Under the pieces are notes generated by a model. That model saw nothing but the letters and a program-made list of their open reading frames with translations, did no database searches and was not told where the DNA came from. This document shows positions 35,286-45,593 of a stretch of 64,000 bases of DNA, one piece after another. The position numbers and the translations under genes are program-made. Source of the DNA: Cognatundibacterium curvum (GTDB taxonomy: Bacteria > Pseudomonadota > Gammaproteobacteria > Burkholderiales > Burkholderiaceae_D); the NCBI RefSeq assembly GCF_014284235.1, contig NZ_JACOGD010000002.1, positions 496,001 to 560,000 of the forward strand, in the 5' to 3' direction. Each line of letters starts with the position of its first letter. The stretch's first letter is position 1.

Positions 35286-36002
35286 ATGTCCGACTCTACA
35301 CCTGCTGACAACAGCAAAACGCTGTTTTATGACCCGACTGAACGTCGTATCCGTAGCTTTGTCACCCGCACTGGCCGTGTCTCTGACGCGCAGGCCCGCG
35401 CAATCGAAACGCTTGGACCTGTCTTTTGCATCCCTTATCAAAAATCCCTGCTTGATATCGATGCGACTTTCGGCCGTCAGGCACCGACTGTGTTTGAAAT
35501 CGGTTTCGGCATGGGGGAGACCAGCGCCAAAATTTCTGCCAGCATGCCTGAGAAAAATTTCATCGGCGTCGAAGTGCATACGCCTGGCGTAGGCAGCCTG
35601 CTCAAGCTGACCGATGAAATGGGCTTGAAAAATCAGCGCATCATCCAGCATGACGCGGTTGAAGTGCTGAATTACATGATTGCGCCGGAATCGCTGCATG
35701 GCGTCCATGTGTTCTTCCCTGATCCCTGGCATAAGGCGCGCCATAACAAGCGTCGCCTGATTCAGGGTCCGCTGGTGCAATTGCTGGCATCACGACTGGC
35801 GCCGGGCGGCTATCTGCATTGCGCAACGGACTGGGAAGAATATGCCGTGCAGATGCTTGAAGTGCTGAGTGCTGAACCTGCTTTGGAAAATACCGCAGAG
35901 GCATATGCGCCACGCCCAGAGTATCGTCCTGTGACGAAATTCGAAAACCGTGGCCTGCGTCTCGGTCATGGCGTGTGGGATCTGGTGTTCCGCAAAAAAT
36001 AA
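35286..36002 (+). CDS. trmB: tRNA (guanine-N7-)-methyltransferase
   Basis: SAM-dependent enzyme that makes m7G46 in tRNA. 238 residues from ATG 35286 ([15 protein letters not shown]); a TTG-initiated extension upstream is not conserved in character. Motif I is EIGFGMGET, followed by [12 protein letters not shown]. The catalytic region [15 protein letters not shown] and the C-terminal [17 protein letters not shown] are canonical TrmB. It is transcribed in the same direction as the signalling cluster, but after a 218-base gap with its own probable promoter. Confidence 0.97.
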   Translation: MSDSTPADNSKTLFYDPTERRIRSFVTRTGRVSDAQARAIETLGPVFCIPYQKSLLDIDATFGRQAPTVFEIGFGMGETSAKISASMPEKNFIGVEVHTPGVGSLLKLTDEMGLKNQRIIQHDAVEVLNYMIAPESLHGVHVFFPDPWHKARHNKRRLIQGPLVQLLASRLAPGGYLHCATDWEEYAVQMLEVLSAEPALENTAEAYAPRPEYRPVTKFENRGLRLGHGVWDLVFRKK

Positions 36003-36070
36003 GTCTGCGCGTCATAGCGCCAGCCGTGCTTGCCGCACGGCGCGCTGTATCAAACTGCTCACTCGTCAGA

Positions 36071-36102
36071 AAAAAAGCAGCCGTGTGGCTGCTTTTTTTT
36101 TT
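36071..36102. terminator. Bidirectional terminator (trmB / hydratase)
   Basis: Hairpin AAGCAGCC/GGCTGCTT with a GTGT loop, A-run on the left and T10 on the right, between convergent genes. Confidence 0.88.
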
Positions 36103-36107
36103 GCCCG

Positions 36108-36893
36108 TCAGCGTGGCTTGAACTGCAATTGCATCACACCCAGCTTGCCAAAGCGGACTGATACCGGCACGTATAGTGGTACGTCCGGGCTGCCGGCGTA
36201 GGAGCCGGTAATCACAAACTGGCCTTGTCGTAATCCCATGCCCTGACTGCGCAGGAATTCAGCCAGCCAGTACAGCGGCTGACGCGGGAATCCGGCCGGA
36301 TGTTCGCCGCGTAATTGCTGTATGGTCTGTGCTTGCGTCTGGATTTCTATGTTAATAAGGCCAGGCTCATTGCCCAGGTAATCCGCAGCCAGTTGTGGCC
36401 CCAGCACGCAACCCTGATTGTACAGACCGTCCGCCAGATGTTCGGTGTATTCCGCTGTCTCTGGCTCCAGATAACGGCTGCCTATCAATTCCAGCGCGAT
36501 ATGACAGGCAGAGACTGCCTGATCGACATCCTGCATGCCATACGCAGCTTCACGGGGCGGTAAATCCTGACCCAGTACAAATGCCAGTTCCGGTTCTATG
36601 CGCGCCATTCCATGCAGGGGCAGCAGGCTGATGCTATTGTCGTTTTTGAATACGCGGCTGGCAAAGATGGGCGCCAGTACCACGCGTCCATCGCTGGGGA
36701 TGCCGCATTTCCAACCTGCTATGGTTTCCCCTGACAGGGATGGAACCAGCGCCTGTATTTGCAAAGCGTCGTCTATACTGCCAGGGCGCAAGGAGAGTGG
36801 CAGCCGCTCACCGCGTTGCTGCTGCGTGTGACGCTGGGCTAATTCGGCTGCAGCCTGTTGTTGCGGGGAGTCGCTTGAGGATGTGCTGGTCAT
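36108..36893 (-). CDS. 2-keto-4-pentenoate hydratase family protein
   Basis: 261-residue member of the fumarylacetoacetate hydrolase/MhpD superfamily, whose members hydrate or decarboxylate 2-oxo-alkenoates in aromatic catabolism. IEPELAFVLGQDLP contains the expected ExE metal-binding pattern, and ALELIGSRY, the NQGCVLGP strand and GQFVITGSYAG are family segments. No meta-cleavage pathway genes are near, so the natural substrate is unclear. The N-terminal 25 residues are low-complexity (Ser, Gln). Confidence 0.85.
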   Translation of the reverse strand: MTSTSSSDSPQQQAAAELAQRHTQQQRGERLPLSLRPGSIDDALQIQALVPSLSGETIAGWKCGIPSDGRVVLAPIFASRVFKNDNSISLLPLHGMARIEPELAFVLGQDLPPREAAYGMQDVDQAVSACHIALELIGSRYLEPETAEYTEHLADGLYNQGCVLGPQLAADYLGNEPGLINIEIQTQAQTIQQLRGEHPAGFPRQPLYWLAEFLRSQGMGLRQGQFVITGSYAGSPDVPLYVPVSVRFGKLGVMQLQFKPR

Positions 36894-36974
36894 GATCTTA
36901 CCTGTCTGAGGATACGCTGCTTCCGTATAGCGGGTGGAGATCAGCGTATCTTAAACCAGCTCAGCACGGATTGC

Positions 36975-38303
36975 CTAGTTAGCTTTTATTTTTACCAGGG
37001 TTACTGTGGCGGCTGCCAACAATAACAAGGCACCTGCCAGCCGGATCACGTTTTCCGGATTGCCGCCCAACAGGCTGTGGTAGTACAGCGGCAGTGTGAA
37101 AATCTGAATAATCATGGGGATCACAATGAACATGTTAAAGATGCCCATATACACACCGGTTTTAGCGGCAGGGATGCAGCCCACCAGCATGACATAGGGA
37201 TTGCCCATGATACTGGCCCAGGCCAGGCCTATTCCTAACATCGGTAACAGCAACCAGATGGGATCGTGAATGGCAGGTATGCTCAGCATGGCCAGACCAG
37301 CCAGCGTCAGGCAAGTGGCATGGGTGAATTTGGCGCCAAAACGCCGTGTCATAGGGATTAATGCGAATGCCGCGATAAAGGCGATGAAATTATAAAACGC
37401 ACCAATCTGACCATTGAGCAAACCCGCATCACGAAACCCGGCAGAGCTGGGATCACTGGTGTCGAACAAGGTACGAGCCAGTGATAACACGATGTATTGC
37501 CAGTAGCAGAACATGCCATACCACTGAAACAGCTTCATCACAGCCAGCTGGCGCATGGTCAGGGGCATTTCTTTGAACGCATTCAGTATGTCTTTGAGCG
37601 TGGTTTTCCAGCCGGCCGGCTCCGCCTGAATCGCCTTAATTTCTTCTGTAGTCAGAGGAATTTCCGGTGTGGTCTTCAAGGTCCATAAGATAGACGCCAG
37701 CGAAAAGAAAGCGCCTATCATAAAGGCGGCGATCACGATGTGCGGGATATGCTGGGCGTTCACCGCATCCTTGTTCATCCCCAGCCAGACCAAAAGAGAC
37801 GGCGTCAGATAAGCCAGCGTCTGGCCCAGCCCGGTAAATGCGCTCTGCGTCAGAAAGCCCAGCGTATGCTGGCTGCGATTCAGCTTGTCACTGACAAAGG
37901 CACGGTAAGGTTCCATCGTCACATTATTCGCTGCATCCAATATCCACAGCAGACTGGCTGCCATCCACAACACCGGGCTATAAGGCATTGCGAGCAAGCC
38001 CAGGCTGCACAATATGGCACCGATCAGAAAATACGGCGTACGGCGGCCCCAGCGGCTGATGGTGCGGTCGCTCATGGCACCTATCACCGGTTGCACCAGT
38101 AAGCCGGTGACCGGCCCAGCCAGCCATAGATAGGGCAGGCTGGCTTCATCCGCGCCCAGATACGAGTAAATCGGACTCATGCTGCTTTGCTGTAAACCGA
38201 AGCTGAACTGGATGCCGAAGAAACCGACATTCATATTGACGATCTGCCAGATATTCAGCAAAGGGCGCTGTGTGCTGCTGGCGGGTGAACTCTGATGATT
38301 CAT
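36975..38303 (-). CDS. Sugar transporter of the GPH/MFS type (probable sucrose uptake)
   Basis: 442 residues with 12 predicted membrane helices. [23 protein letters not shown] and [19 protein letters not shown] are typical of the sucrose/maltose cation symporter group (SUT-like, also SuxC of Xanthomonas). It is the last gene of the sucrose cluster, after the kinase gene with a gap of about 125 bases. It should move sucrose from the periplasm to the cytoplasm after uptake by the TonB-dependent receptor. Confidence 0.9.
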   Translation of the reverse strand: MNHQSSPASSTQRPLLNIWQIVNMNVGFFGIQFSFGLQQSSMSPIYSYLGADEASLPYLWLAGPVTGLLVQPVIGAMSDRTISRWGRRTPYFLIGAILCSLGLLAMPYSPVLWMAASLLWILDAANNVTMEPYRAFVSDKLNRSQHTLGFLTQSAFTGLGQTLAYLTPSLLVWLGMNKDAVNAQHIPHIVIAAFMIGAFFSLASILWTLKTTPEIPLTTEEIKAIQAEPAGWKTTLKDILNAFKEMPLTMRQLAVMKLFQWYGMFCYWQYIVLSLARTLFDTSDPSSAGFRDAGLLNGQIGAFYNFIAFIAAFALIPMTRRFGAKFTHATCLTLAGLAMLSIPAIHDPIWLLLPMLGIGLAWASIMGNPYVMLVGCIPAAKTGVYMGIFNMFIVIPMIIQIFTLPLYYHSLLGGNPENVIRLAGALLLLAAATVTLVKIKAN

Positions 38304-38428
38304 ACTCTTTCCTGTCTCTTGAGGATAAGTGTCTGCTGCGCTTTCTGTTATGCGTGTTGCGCGTATGGTGTGTTTTGTGCGCCCTGAGTATTCACGGCAG
38401 CTTATGGCGTGTTATTCCAGGCCTTTTC

Positions 38429-39400
38429 TCAGGTCTTTTCCCATACCTTTTCCCAGGCCTGATAAAACGGCTTATCGCCGACTGCACCACGCACGCCGCA
38501 AATCGCCGAGGCAAATGCCTGTGCTCTCTGCAAACTCAGCAAGCGCGGCCAGTCGCGTAACATGCCCAGCAAAACTATCGCAGAAAAGGCATCCCCGGCA
38601 CCGACGGTGTCGACTACGTCTATCGCAGACGCAATGCTGCCGCGGCTTTCCAGACCTTCGCCATCTACATACAAATAGCCTTGCGCGCCCAGGGTCACGA
38701 TCAGTGTCTGCAGCTTGCAGGTCTGCAATAACTCACGTAACAGCTCGATTGAGGGGATGCCTGGTGCGCTGAATTGTTGTTCTGCAGGCGTAGACAAACC
38801 CGGATACAGGCGCAGTAAGACCTGTAATTCATCTTCATTGATTTTCAGGATATTTGCCGCAGCAATTGAGCGCAGTATGGTATCGCGACTGGCCTGATCC
38901 TGACGCAGGTTCAGGTCCAGATAGCGCAGTGCGCTTGATTGCTTCAGTATGTCGTCTAATGCCTGATGCGAAGCCGGTGCGCGCTGCGCCAGGGTGCCGA
39001 AGTAAATGATATCCCTGTCTGGTGGCACTGCAAACGAGGCATTACGCTGCGCACAGGCCTGGCTGGCAGATGCGCTGGCTATGTGATCATAGGCCTGATC
39101 TGGCAGGATATGGAACTGATGGCTGAGCAGATCGTGGGTATGCTGTATCTCCACACTGACTTTTCCAGTCGGGAAGTGGGGATCAGTTTGCAGCCCGGCA
39201 TCTGACATGCCGAATTTGTGCATATCTTCGCGTATCCAGGTGCCGTAAGGGTCGTCACCAATTCGCGAAATGAATAGCGGATCGCAGCCGAAATAAGCCA
39301 GCGTGCGGGCCACGTTGTAGGGTGCGCCACCTATCACCGGGCCATCCGGGAAATCATCGATCAGTACTTCACCGAATATGCAGATATTTGAGGCGGACAT
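38429..39400 (-). CDS. PfkB-family carbohydrate kinase, probable fructokinase
   Basis: 323 residues from ATG 39400 (MSASNICIFGEVLIDDFPDG). The family signatures are the N-terminal GGAPYNVARTLAYFG and the C-terminal active-site motif DTVGAGDAF with the catalytic Asp. In the sucrose cluster its role is most likely to phosphorylate the fructose released by the amylosucrase-type enzyme. Its start codon overlaps the stop of the amylosucrase gene by one base (TGATG), so the two are coupled. Confidence 0.92.
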   Translation of the reverse strand: MSASNICIFGEVLIDDFPDGPVIGGAPYNVARTLAYFGCDPLFISRIGDDPYGTWIREDMHKFGMSDAGLQTDPHFPTGKVSVEIQHTHDLLSHQFHILPDQAYDHIASASASQACAQRNASFAVPPDRDIIYFGTLAQRAPASHQALDDILKQSSALRYLDLNLRQDQASRDTILRSIAAANILKINEDELQVLLRLYPGLSTPAEQQFSAPGIPSIELLRELLQTCKLQTLIVTLGAQGYLYVDGEGLESRGSIASAIDVVDTVGAGDAFSAIVLLGMLRDWPRLLSLQRAQAFASAICGVRGAVGDKPFYQAWEKVWEKT

Positions 39401-41388
39401 CAGTTCACTCCTGTTGCAGATAAATTCGATGCGATCAGCCAGCATTGCGACCAGGCTGGAATCAGCAGTATATCCGGCGGAACTTCGCCATCCGGGGTTT
39501 GCCAGCATCGTGATATTGAGCTGGCAGTTGGCTGTATGGATGCTAGTTGTTGCGCAAGTGTGCTCAGTATCACCGTCTGTGGCTGATCAGAGAAATTTCC
39601 AATGAAAACAAAGGGCGCACGGGCTTCACCGCGACTGAATGCCAATAAGGATGAGGAGTTTGTATGCAGCAGACTTCGGGCTGCCTGCGCTTGTAATTGC
39701 GGTAGCTTGCGGCGCCATTGCAGCAATTGCTGCAGACCTGAGCTGCACAGATGTGCCGCACTGCCAGCCGTTTGGCTTTGTGCAGCCAGCGCCGCATTCC
39801 ATTGTGGCCGGTGCAGCCAGCGAGCGTCGTACTGATGGGCAGCGACTGAACGGTAATCCTCATTGTTTTCCTGCGCAAATTCATCACCCATGTAAATCAG
39901 TGGCATACCACCGAAGCAAAAACTCAAACCATATAACAGCAATTGACGCTGCACAGCTGTGCGTCTTTGTTCTTCATCAGTCGCGCGGCTTAAGCCACAT
40001 AGCGCAGCGGCCATGCCTACCGTGCCATGCACCGCAGCAGGATCGCTGGCCTGAAAGCTGGCGCCGCTGGCGAAGCTGTCGCCCTGTCCCGCAAAAAACT
40101 GGCTGACTGCCGACAGTCTTTGTTCTACATCCATCGCTTGCAGATTGGCTTCCGGACGCAATACATTCCAGCCTATGTCGTCATGGCACCGCACATAGCT
40201 GAGCCAGCCGGTGTTCGGTGGCAGTTGCGGTGTGCCAGCGATGACTGCTGAAATCAGGCTGGTATTTTGTTCCGCGACCGCGACCCAGGCGGCTGCCATC
40301 AGGCTGCTGTGATAAGCGAGATGACATTCCTGCACGCCACCCTGCACATCACCCAGATAGGCGGGCAGATCACGGGTTGCGACGATTGCCTCTGCCTTCA
40401 ACAAGACGCCGGGCATCGTGATTTCAGTGATGCAGCGCAGGCATTGCAGTAGCCAATGCGCCTCCGGCTGATTCATGCAAGTTGTGCCCGGCCGTTTCCA
40501 TAAGAATGCGGTGGAGTCGAGCCGGAATACTTCTATGCCACGATTGGCCAGTTGCAGCAAAGCCGCTGTCATGTCCAGAAACACGGCAGGATTGCTGTAG
40601 TTCAGATCCCATTGATACGGATAAAAGGTGGTCCATACCCAGGACTGCAGCGCATCGATGTAGCTGAAGTTACCTGGCGCTACCTGAGGAAAAACCTGAC
40701 CCAGCGTGGCTTCAAACTGATCCGGCACTGTCCGGTCAGGATAATGGTAAAAATAATCGCGATACTTCGCATCGCCCGCACGCGCTGCAATCGCCCAAGG
40801 GTGATCGTCGGCGACATGATTCAGGATAAAGTCAGAACACAGACTGATACCGGATTCGCGTAATGCCTGAGTCAGTTGTTCCAGATCCTGCATACTGCCC
40901 AGCGTGGCTTCGACCTGATTGAAATCGGATACGGCAAAGCCGCCATCATTCTCACCGGCCCGCGCTTTGAGGAAGGGTAGTAAGTGCAGGTAAGTCACGC
41001 CCAGCTGCTGCAGATGTGGGATACGTTGTATGACGCCTTGCAGCGTGCCGGCAAAGCGGTCGGTATAAGCGCAATAGCCCAGTCTGTCTTCACGGGTGAA
41101 CCAGTCGGGCTGTTGACTGCGTTGCTGATCCAGTGCCTGTAGTCCGGCCGGGCGCGCCTGCAGCGCATCGGCCATGACTTGCATCAGGTGCAGGCACCAG
41201 TTTTTCAATTGCACCTCGTCGGCAAAGCGCGTTGCGTATAGCTGGCTTAAGCGCGTGATCAGCGTTGGTGCGTGCTGCGTAAAGCGCAGTTCTGCAGTGG
41301 TTCTGAGCGCAGGCGCAAGCTGCATCAGAAAAGCCTCCTTGCAGGCACTGAGCAGGGCGGTGGAATTGGATGAAGAATGGACAGGCAT
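39400..41388 (-). CDS. Amylosucrase / sucrose hydrolase (GH13 subfamily 4)
   Basis: 662-residue GH13 enzyme that cleaves sucrose, either transferring glucose to a glucan (amylosucrase) or to water (sucrose hydrolase). It has a helical N-terminal domain, a catalytic barrel from about residue 105, and an unusual LGYCAYTDRFAGTL entry segment typical of the subfamily. The nucleophile is Asp291 (FRLDSTAF), the acid/base Glu333 (LLKAEAIV), and the third acid lies in RCHDDIGW (Asp403-Asp404). The released fructose fits the downstream kinase. Amylosucrase and hydrolase (SuxB type) cannot be told apart by eye. Confidence 0.93.
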   Translation of the reverse strand: MPVHSSSNSTALLSACKEAFLMQLAPALRTTAELRFTQHAPTLITRLSQLYATRFADEVQLKNWCLHLMQVMADALQARPAGLQALDQQRSQQPDWFTREDRLGYCAYTDRFAGTLQGVIQRIPHLQQLGVTYLHLLPFLKARAGENDGGFAVSDFNQVEATLGSMQDLEQLTQALRESGISLCSDFILNHVADDHPWAIAARAGDAKYRDYFYHYPDRTVPDQFEATLGQVFPQVAPGNFSYIDALQSWVWTTFYPYQWDLNYSNPAVFLDMTAALLQLANRGIEVFRLDSTAFLWKRPGTTCMNQPEAHWLLQCLRCITEITMPGVLLKAEAIVATRDLPAYLGDVQGGVQECHLAYHSSLMAAAWVAVAEQNTSLISAVIAGTPQLPPNTGWLSYVRCHDDIGWNVLRPEANLQAMDVEQRLSAVSQFFAGQGDSFASGASFQASDPAAVHGTVGMAAALCGLSRATDEEQRRTAVQRQLLLYGLSFCFGGMPLIYMGDEFAQENNEDYRSVAAHQYDARWLHRPQWNAALAAQSQTAGSAAHLCSSGLQQLLQWRRKLPQLQAQAARSLLHTNSSSLLAFSRGEARAPFVFIGNFSDQPQTVILSTLAQQLASIQPTASSISRCWQTPDGEVPPDILLIPAWSQCWLIASNLSATGVN

Positions 41389-41481
41389 AATGGTCTGGTT
41401 AAAATGGGCTCCCCCGGTAAGTAGGGGTTACAGGGGGAGCTCAAGTGCTGCGGGGACAATCGGTCGTACTGAGTTTCAGAC

Positions 41482-43791
41482 TCAGAACGAATATTTCAAG
41501 GTGGCGCGTATGCTGCGTCCGTTGATGGAGCGCGCAGCATGTCCATCGCCTTCGACTTCGGTGTAGCCTATGGTGTTGAGTAAATTATTGATGCTTACCG
41601 ACGCCTGCAGGCGTTCTGTCAGCTGATAGTTGGCAAAGGCGTTCAATACATTGAAGCCACCCAGCGTCAGGGTATTGCCATCGTCGCCATAGGACTTGGT
41701 GGTGCCGATCAGGCTGGCGCCAAAGACGGCATCACCCATGGTGTAGGTGGGAGCGATCTGATACACATACTTAGCCTGGCGTCTTGGCGTTTTTCCTATG
41801 ATACTTTTATCGGCTGCTGCGGTGATGTTGGCATTGGTATACGTCAGTCCACCGGTCATGCGGAAGGCGCCGATTTTATAACTGGCTTCGACTTCCAGAC
41901 CTTTTGCATCATAGGTGTTAGATGAAAATTTCTGCGTGGTCGCTTCGAAATTAGACTCTGAGGTTTTGGCCTGGAACAGAGTTACAAAGCTGCTGAAATC
42001 GCCGCTTTTCCACTTCACACCTGCTTCGTTTTGCTTGACGATATTGGTGCTGATCGGTGTGCTGCCATCCAGTGGGTTACCAAACATAATGCGATCGGCA
42101 TTGAACGCGATACCATCGCTGGTACGCGCAAACAAGGCCAGATCTTTATTCAGGCGGTAGTTCACACCGACCGAATACGAAGTGTGATTCACATCGTAAT
42201 TGATGAACTTGGTATTGGCCTGAATGTAAGTCTGTTTAACGGCCTGATTGTAAGTGCCGCTGGCATTTTGCTTGTCATAGCGCAGGCTGGCATCGACATT
42301 CCAGTCGCCTTTTTCCCAGCCCAGATTGGTGTACAGGGCATTGGTTTTGTATTGGGCATCGATGGCGCGGTTACAGCAGCCACCCCACACATCAGTACCT
42401 TGTGCCAGCAAGCCCGGGCTGCCTGCGACGGTAGCGGCAGAATTCAGCAGTGCCGGTTTATCGCCGCTGGCCTGCATCAGATATTGATTGAAATTCCAGG
42501 TCAGTGCGACATTTTGTATGGAGCTGAAATAACCCACGGTAGTCGCGAGTTTGCCTTCTGCCAGCTCGAACGCACGTGATAAGCGCACATCATTGGTGGT
42601 GCTGCCCAGATCATCCAGCGAGGTATTGAAGACAGTGGCCGTAAAAGCCGGACCGCTGTAAGCCTTACCTGCATTAGGCCCGGTTGCATATGTCATACCG
42701 CTGCTATTGTTGGCATTGTCCGCCGGGAAGATAGAAATGAAACGGCCGGTATTAGTCGATTTGCGGAATTTTTCATCCAGCGTCCAGCCATTGCCTACAT
42801 TTAAAGAAGCCTCTAAGCCGAAGGCATTGCTCACTGCATGCAAGCCATCATTCACATTTGTGGAGACTTTGTTGTTGTTTTTATCCAGTACGATATCGCG
42901 CGTCCAGTAAGGCGAGTAAAAGCTGACAGTACGCGGATCAATGCCTGCCATTTCAGAGATAGAACCGTTCACGGTACGGACAGGTACTGGCATATTCATC
43001 GGCGTTTTGTCGTCCAGATGTTTGACGCTCAGGCGGATGTAGCCATTGTCCAGTTCATGCGTGATATTGGCGCGCAACTGGCCGCCATCTTCAGCGGTGA
43101 CACCGGCCGGACGCGAACTGTCACCATTACGATAAAAGCCAGCGATAAACATCCGTGTTTTTGGTGACAGTGCTGCACCATAGTCGAAATCGAAACGGGT
43201 CTGGTTAAAATCCAGGCCTTTGGTGATACCTATGCTGCCGCCTTTTTCCTTACCATTTTTGCTGATGAAGTTAATGATGCCGCCAGGTGCATTGGTCGCC
43301 ATCGTCGATGCGGTACCGCCGCGTACCACTTCCAGGTGGCTCAGGCTGCCATCGGCGCGCAGATACATATCGGGTGTGGCAAAGGCGATGTCACCGAACA
43401 GCAATACCGGCAAACCGTCTTCCTGGAATTGCACATAGCGCGCGCCACCGGCAGAGATCGGTACGCCACGCACGGTCAGGTTGGCATTGCCTTCACCACC
43501 TGAGGATTCGGCACGTACACCTGGCACGGCGCGCAAAATTTCTGCTGCATTGGTTGGGGCGGACTGGGAAATCTGATCCGCATCGAGCGAGCTGATGGAG
43601 ACGCTGGCCTTCATTTTCGAGGTGCCGGTCGGTGTGCCGGTCACGATCACCGAATTCAGGTTCAGGGAATTTTTCTCTTTGTCGCTGCTGACTGTGCCGG
43701 CTGCTTCCTGCGCCAGTGCACTGCCCATATGGAATACGGCCAGGGATACCAGACTGGCCATGCGTGTCAGTTTGAGGCTATGTGATGTCAT
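41482..43791 (-). CDS. TonB-dependent receptor for sugar uptake (SuxA-like)
   Basis: 769-residue outer-membrane receptor from ATG 43791 (MTSHSLKLTRMASLV), chosen because GGAG lies seven bases upstream; ATG 43803 is the alternative. A signal peptide ends at ALA-QEA. The TonB box is in LNSVIVTGTP, the plug domain runs to about residue 190 (ILRAVPGVRAESSGGEGNANLTVRGVP), and the 22-strand barrel ends in ATLKYSF, with the terminal Phe needed for assembly. Context points to sucrose or a related oligosaccharide. It lies behind two LacI-type operators and is probably the first gene of the transcript. Confidence 0.93.
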   Translation of the reverse strand: MTSHSLKLTRMASLVSLAVFHMGSALAQEAAGTVSSDKEKNSLNLNSVIVTGTPTGTSKMKASVSISSLDADQISQSAPTNAAEILRAVPGVRAESSGGEGNANLTVRGVPISAGGARYVQFQEDGLPVLLFGDIAFATPDMYLRADGSLSHLEVVRGGTASTMATNAPGGIINFISKNGKEKGGSIGITKGLDFNQTRFDFDYGAALSPKTRMFIAGFYRNGDSSRPAGVTAEDGGQLRANITHELDNGYIRLSVKHLDDKTPMNMPVPVRTVNGSISEMAGIDPRTVSFYSPYWTRDIVLDKNNNKVSTNVNDGLHAVSNAFGLEASLNVGNGWTLDEKFRKSTNTGRFISIFPADNANNSSGMTYATGPNAGKAYSGPAFTATVFNTSLDDLGSTTNDVRLSRAFELAEGKLATTVGYFSSIQNVALTWNFNQYLMQASGDKPALLNSAATVAGSPGLLAQGTDVWGGCCNRAIDAQYKTNALYTNLGWEKGDWNVDASLRYDKQNASGTYNQAVKQTYIQANTKFINYDVNHTSYSVGVNYRLNKDLALFARTSDGIAFNADRIMFGNPLDGSTPISTNIVKQNEAGVKWKSGDFSSFVTLFQAKTSESNFEATTQKFSSNTYDAKGLEVEASYKIGAFRMTGGLTYTNANITAAADKSIIGKTPRRQAKYVYQIAPTYTMGDAVFGASLIGTTKSYGDDGNTLTLGGFNVLNAFANYQLTERLQASVSINNLLNTIGYTEVEGDGHAARSINGRSIRATLKYSF

Positions 43792-44028
43792 TTCTGTCTC
43801 CATTGTTTTTGCATGCCGACTTATAAGGTGTCGGCGGTTTGGCATACCTGTTAGCACCAAGTCGAACTTTTGCCGGTGTTCAGCATGGACAACTCAGGAG
43901 CAAAAGACCTCCAACAATCCTCGCCTTGCCCAGCAATGGTGAGAGCGGTGCTGGTTTAGCGATCCGGCAAGCATTCTTGAAGATCTTTTGCACTGTAGGT
44001 GAGCTGCATTATGGTGCAAGTTATTTTT

Positions 44029-44048
44029 CTTTGCAATCGATTGCAAAG
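44029..44048. promoter_or_regulatory. LacI-type operator 1 (perfect 20-bp palindrome)
   Basis: CTTTGCAATCGATTGCAAAG is a perfect palindrome with a central CG, the hallmark of LacI/GalR operators. It lies about 240 bases before the receptor start and is the obvious target for the neighbouring LacI-family regulator. Confidence 0.8.
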
Positions 44049-44340
44049 ATGCGGTGCAATAAGTTTTATTTTGGTGCAGGGAATAAAATTCGCTGTTGTT
44101 TCAAACGAGATAGAGTCAGGCTGCGGACGAAAACGATTGCATCACTCTTGCCAGTCAGGCGCTAAAGACTCAGCTTTGATGCGCTCTTAGACTGCTTTTC
44201 TTGGTGTAAAGTTGAATTGATTTTGTCTGCAATATGCAACGCTTCAGCGTTTGGTAGGTAATTTTTGATGCGATGCACAATAAAAATTGAGCGGAAATAA
44301 GCCGATTTTCATTGTGTCTTCCGGGTGTGCTTGCAGTATT

Positions 44341-44356
44341 TTGCAAACGTTTGTAA
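44341..44356. promoter_or_regulatory. LacI-type operator 2 (probable)
   Basis: TTGCAAACGTTTGTAA has a perfect CAAACGTTTG core with a central CG, about 300 bases from operator 1 and close to the 3' end of the regulator gene. Paired operators would allow DNA looping. Confidence 0.55.
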
Positions 44357-44431
44357 TTGATGGGCGACTGTTGTCTGCTCAGCCTGCCGGATCAGAAAAT
44401 GAAACAGGTTTTGCGTCGCCTTAGTGCTGGC

Positions 44432-45490
44432 TCACTGGCTGCTGCGACGGATGATGAGTTCGGTATCCAGCAAAAATGCCTGACTGGCATGCGTATCGAT
44501 TTGCTGTAATAAGGCATCGACCAATGCCAGTCCGGCGACCGGCATGGGTTGCCGGATGGTCGTCAGTGGTGGATGAAAATAGCGAGCCAGCTCAATATCG
44601 TCATAGCCGACGACTGCGACATCGGCGGGAACGCTGAAGTCGCGCTCGCGCAGTGAATTAATCGCTGTCATGGCCAGCAAATCGCTGCAGGCGAACAGGG
44701 CATCGAATTTCACCTGACGTGCGCACAGTTCGGCTACCGCCTGTTTGCCACCATCTTCTACAAATGATGCCGCCACTACGAGTTCCTCACGCACAGGCAG
44801 CCCGGCTTCGCTCAGCGCTGCACAGTAGCCCTGATAACGCTGACTGACTTCCGGTAGCTGGATGTCGCCAAAAAAAGCAATCGCGCGGCGTCCCTGATCC
44901 AGTAAATGGCGGGTAGCGAGTTTGCCACCGTTGATGTTATCGCTGCCTACCGTCACGTACAGTTGTTTTGGAAGTTGCGCACCCCACACCACCAAAGGCA
45001 CTTGACGCAATGCGAGTTCATTGAGCTGATCATGGTGGCGCCATTGACCAATCAGGATAATGCCGGAGGCGCGGCCTGTGTCATAGATCTGCGATACGCT
45101 GTCCAGCTGCTCTGCATCGACGCGCGAGACCAGCATGTCAAAACCGCGCTCTGTCAATGCGTCGGCCAGACTACCCAGCATGCCCAGAAAAAACGGATCG
45201 GTTAAATGTTGGCGGGTGGCGCTGTCAGATGGAATCACGACCGCAATGGTGCGGCTTTGCTTCAGACGCAGATTTTGTGCGCCGATATTGATGGAATAAT
45301 TGAGCGACTTGGCCAGTTCAGCAATGCGGGTCTTGGTTTCATCATTCACCAGCTTGCTGCCGCTTAATGCGCGCGATACGGTGGATGTGGAAACCCCTGC
45401 CAGTCTGGCGATATCTGCCATTTGCAGGCGGCGCTGTTCCTTTTTATCGGCGCGCTGAGTCGTGTTGGCGGTGTCCGGGCTAGTCTTCAT
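44432..45490 (-). CDS. LacI-family transcriptional regulator (SuxR-like)
   Basis: 352 residues from ATG 45490 (MKTSPDTANTTQ); ATG 45547 would add 19 residues and neither has a strong ribosome site. The LacI helix-turn-helix is QMADIARLAGVSTSTVSRALSGSKLVN, and the periplasmic-binding-protein-like effector domain includes TIAVVIPSDS and VAVVGYDDIELARYFHPPLTTIRQP. It heads the sucrose cluster and most likely represses it by binding the CG-centred palindromes near the receptor gene. Confidence 0.92.
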   Translation of the reverse strand: MKTSPDTANTTQRADKKEQRRLQMADIARLAGVSTSTVSRALSGSKLVNDETKTRIAELAKSLNYSINIGAQNLRLKQSRTIAVVIPSDSATRQHLTDPFFLGMLGSLADALTERGFDMLVSRVDAEQLDSVSQIYDTGRASGIILIGQWRHHDQLNELALRQVPLVVWGAQLPKQLYVTVGSDNINGGKLATRHLLDQGRRAIAFFGDIQLPEVSQRYQGYCAALSEAGLPVREELVVAASFVEDGGKQAVAELCARQVKFDALFACSDLLAMTAINSLRERDFSVPADVAVVGYDDIELARYFHPPLTTIRQPMPVAGLALVDALLQQIDTHASQAFLLDTELIIRRSSQ

Positions 45491-45593
45491 CTGATCTGCG
45501 TGTAGAGTGAGCGGAGCTGTAGGCTGTAGCTTATAGGCTCCTAGCATAGCAAATCCGCTCAGCGCTTGGGTAAAGTTCCTGCTCGCTGAAGTC

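Larger units (their letters stand above)
43792..44431. other. Control region upstream of the sugar receptor gene
   Basis: 640 bases between the receptor gene and the end of the LacI-family gene. It holds two palindromes of LacI type (listed separately) and AT-rich DNA suited to promoters. Forward frames near 43839-44190 look like chance frames. No other gene is seen. Confidence 0.6.
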
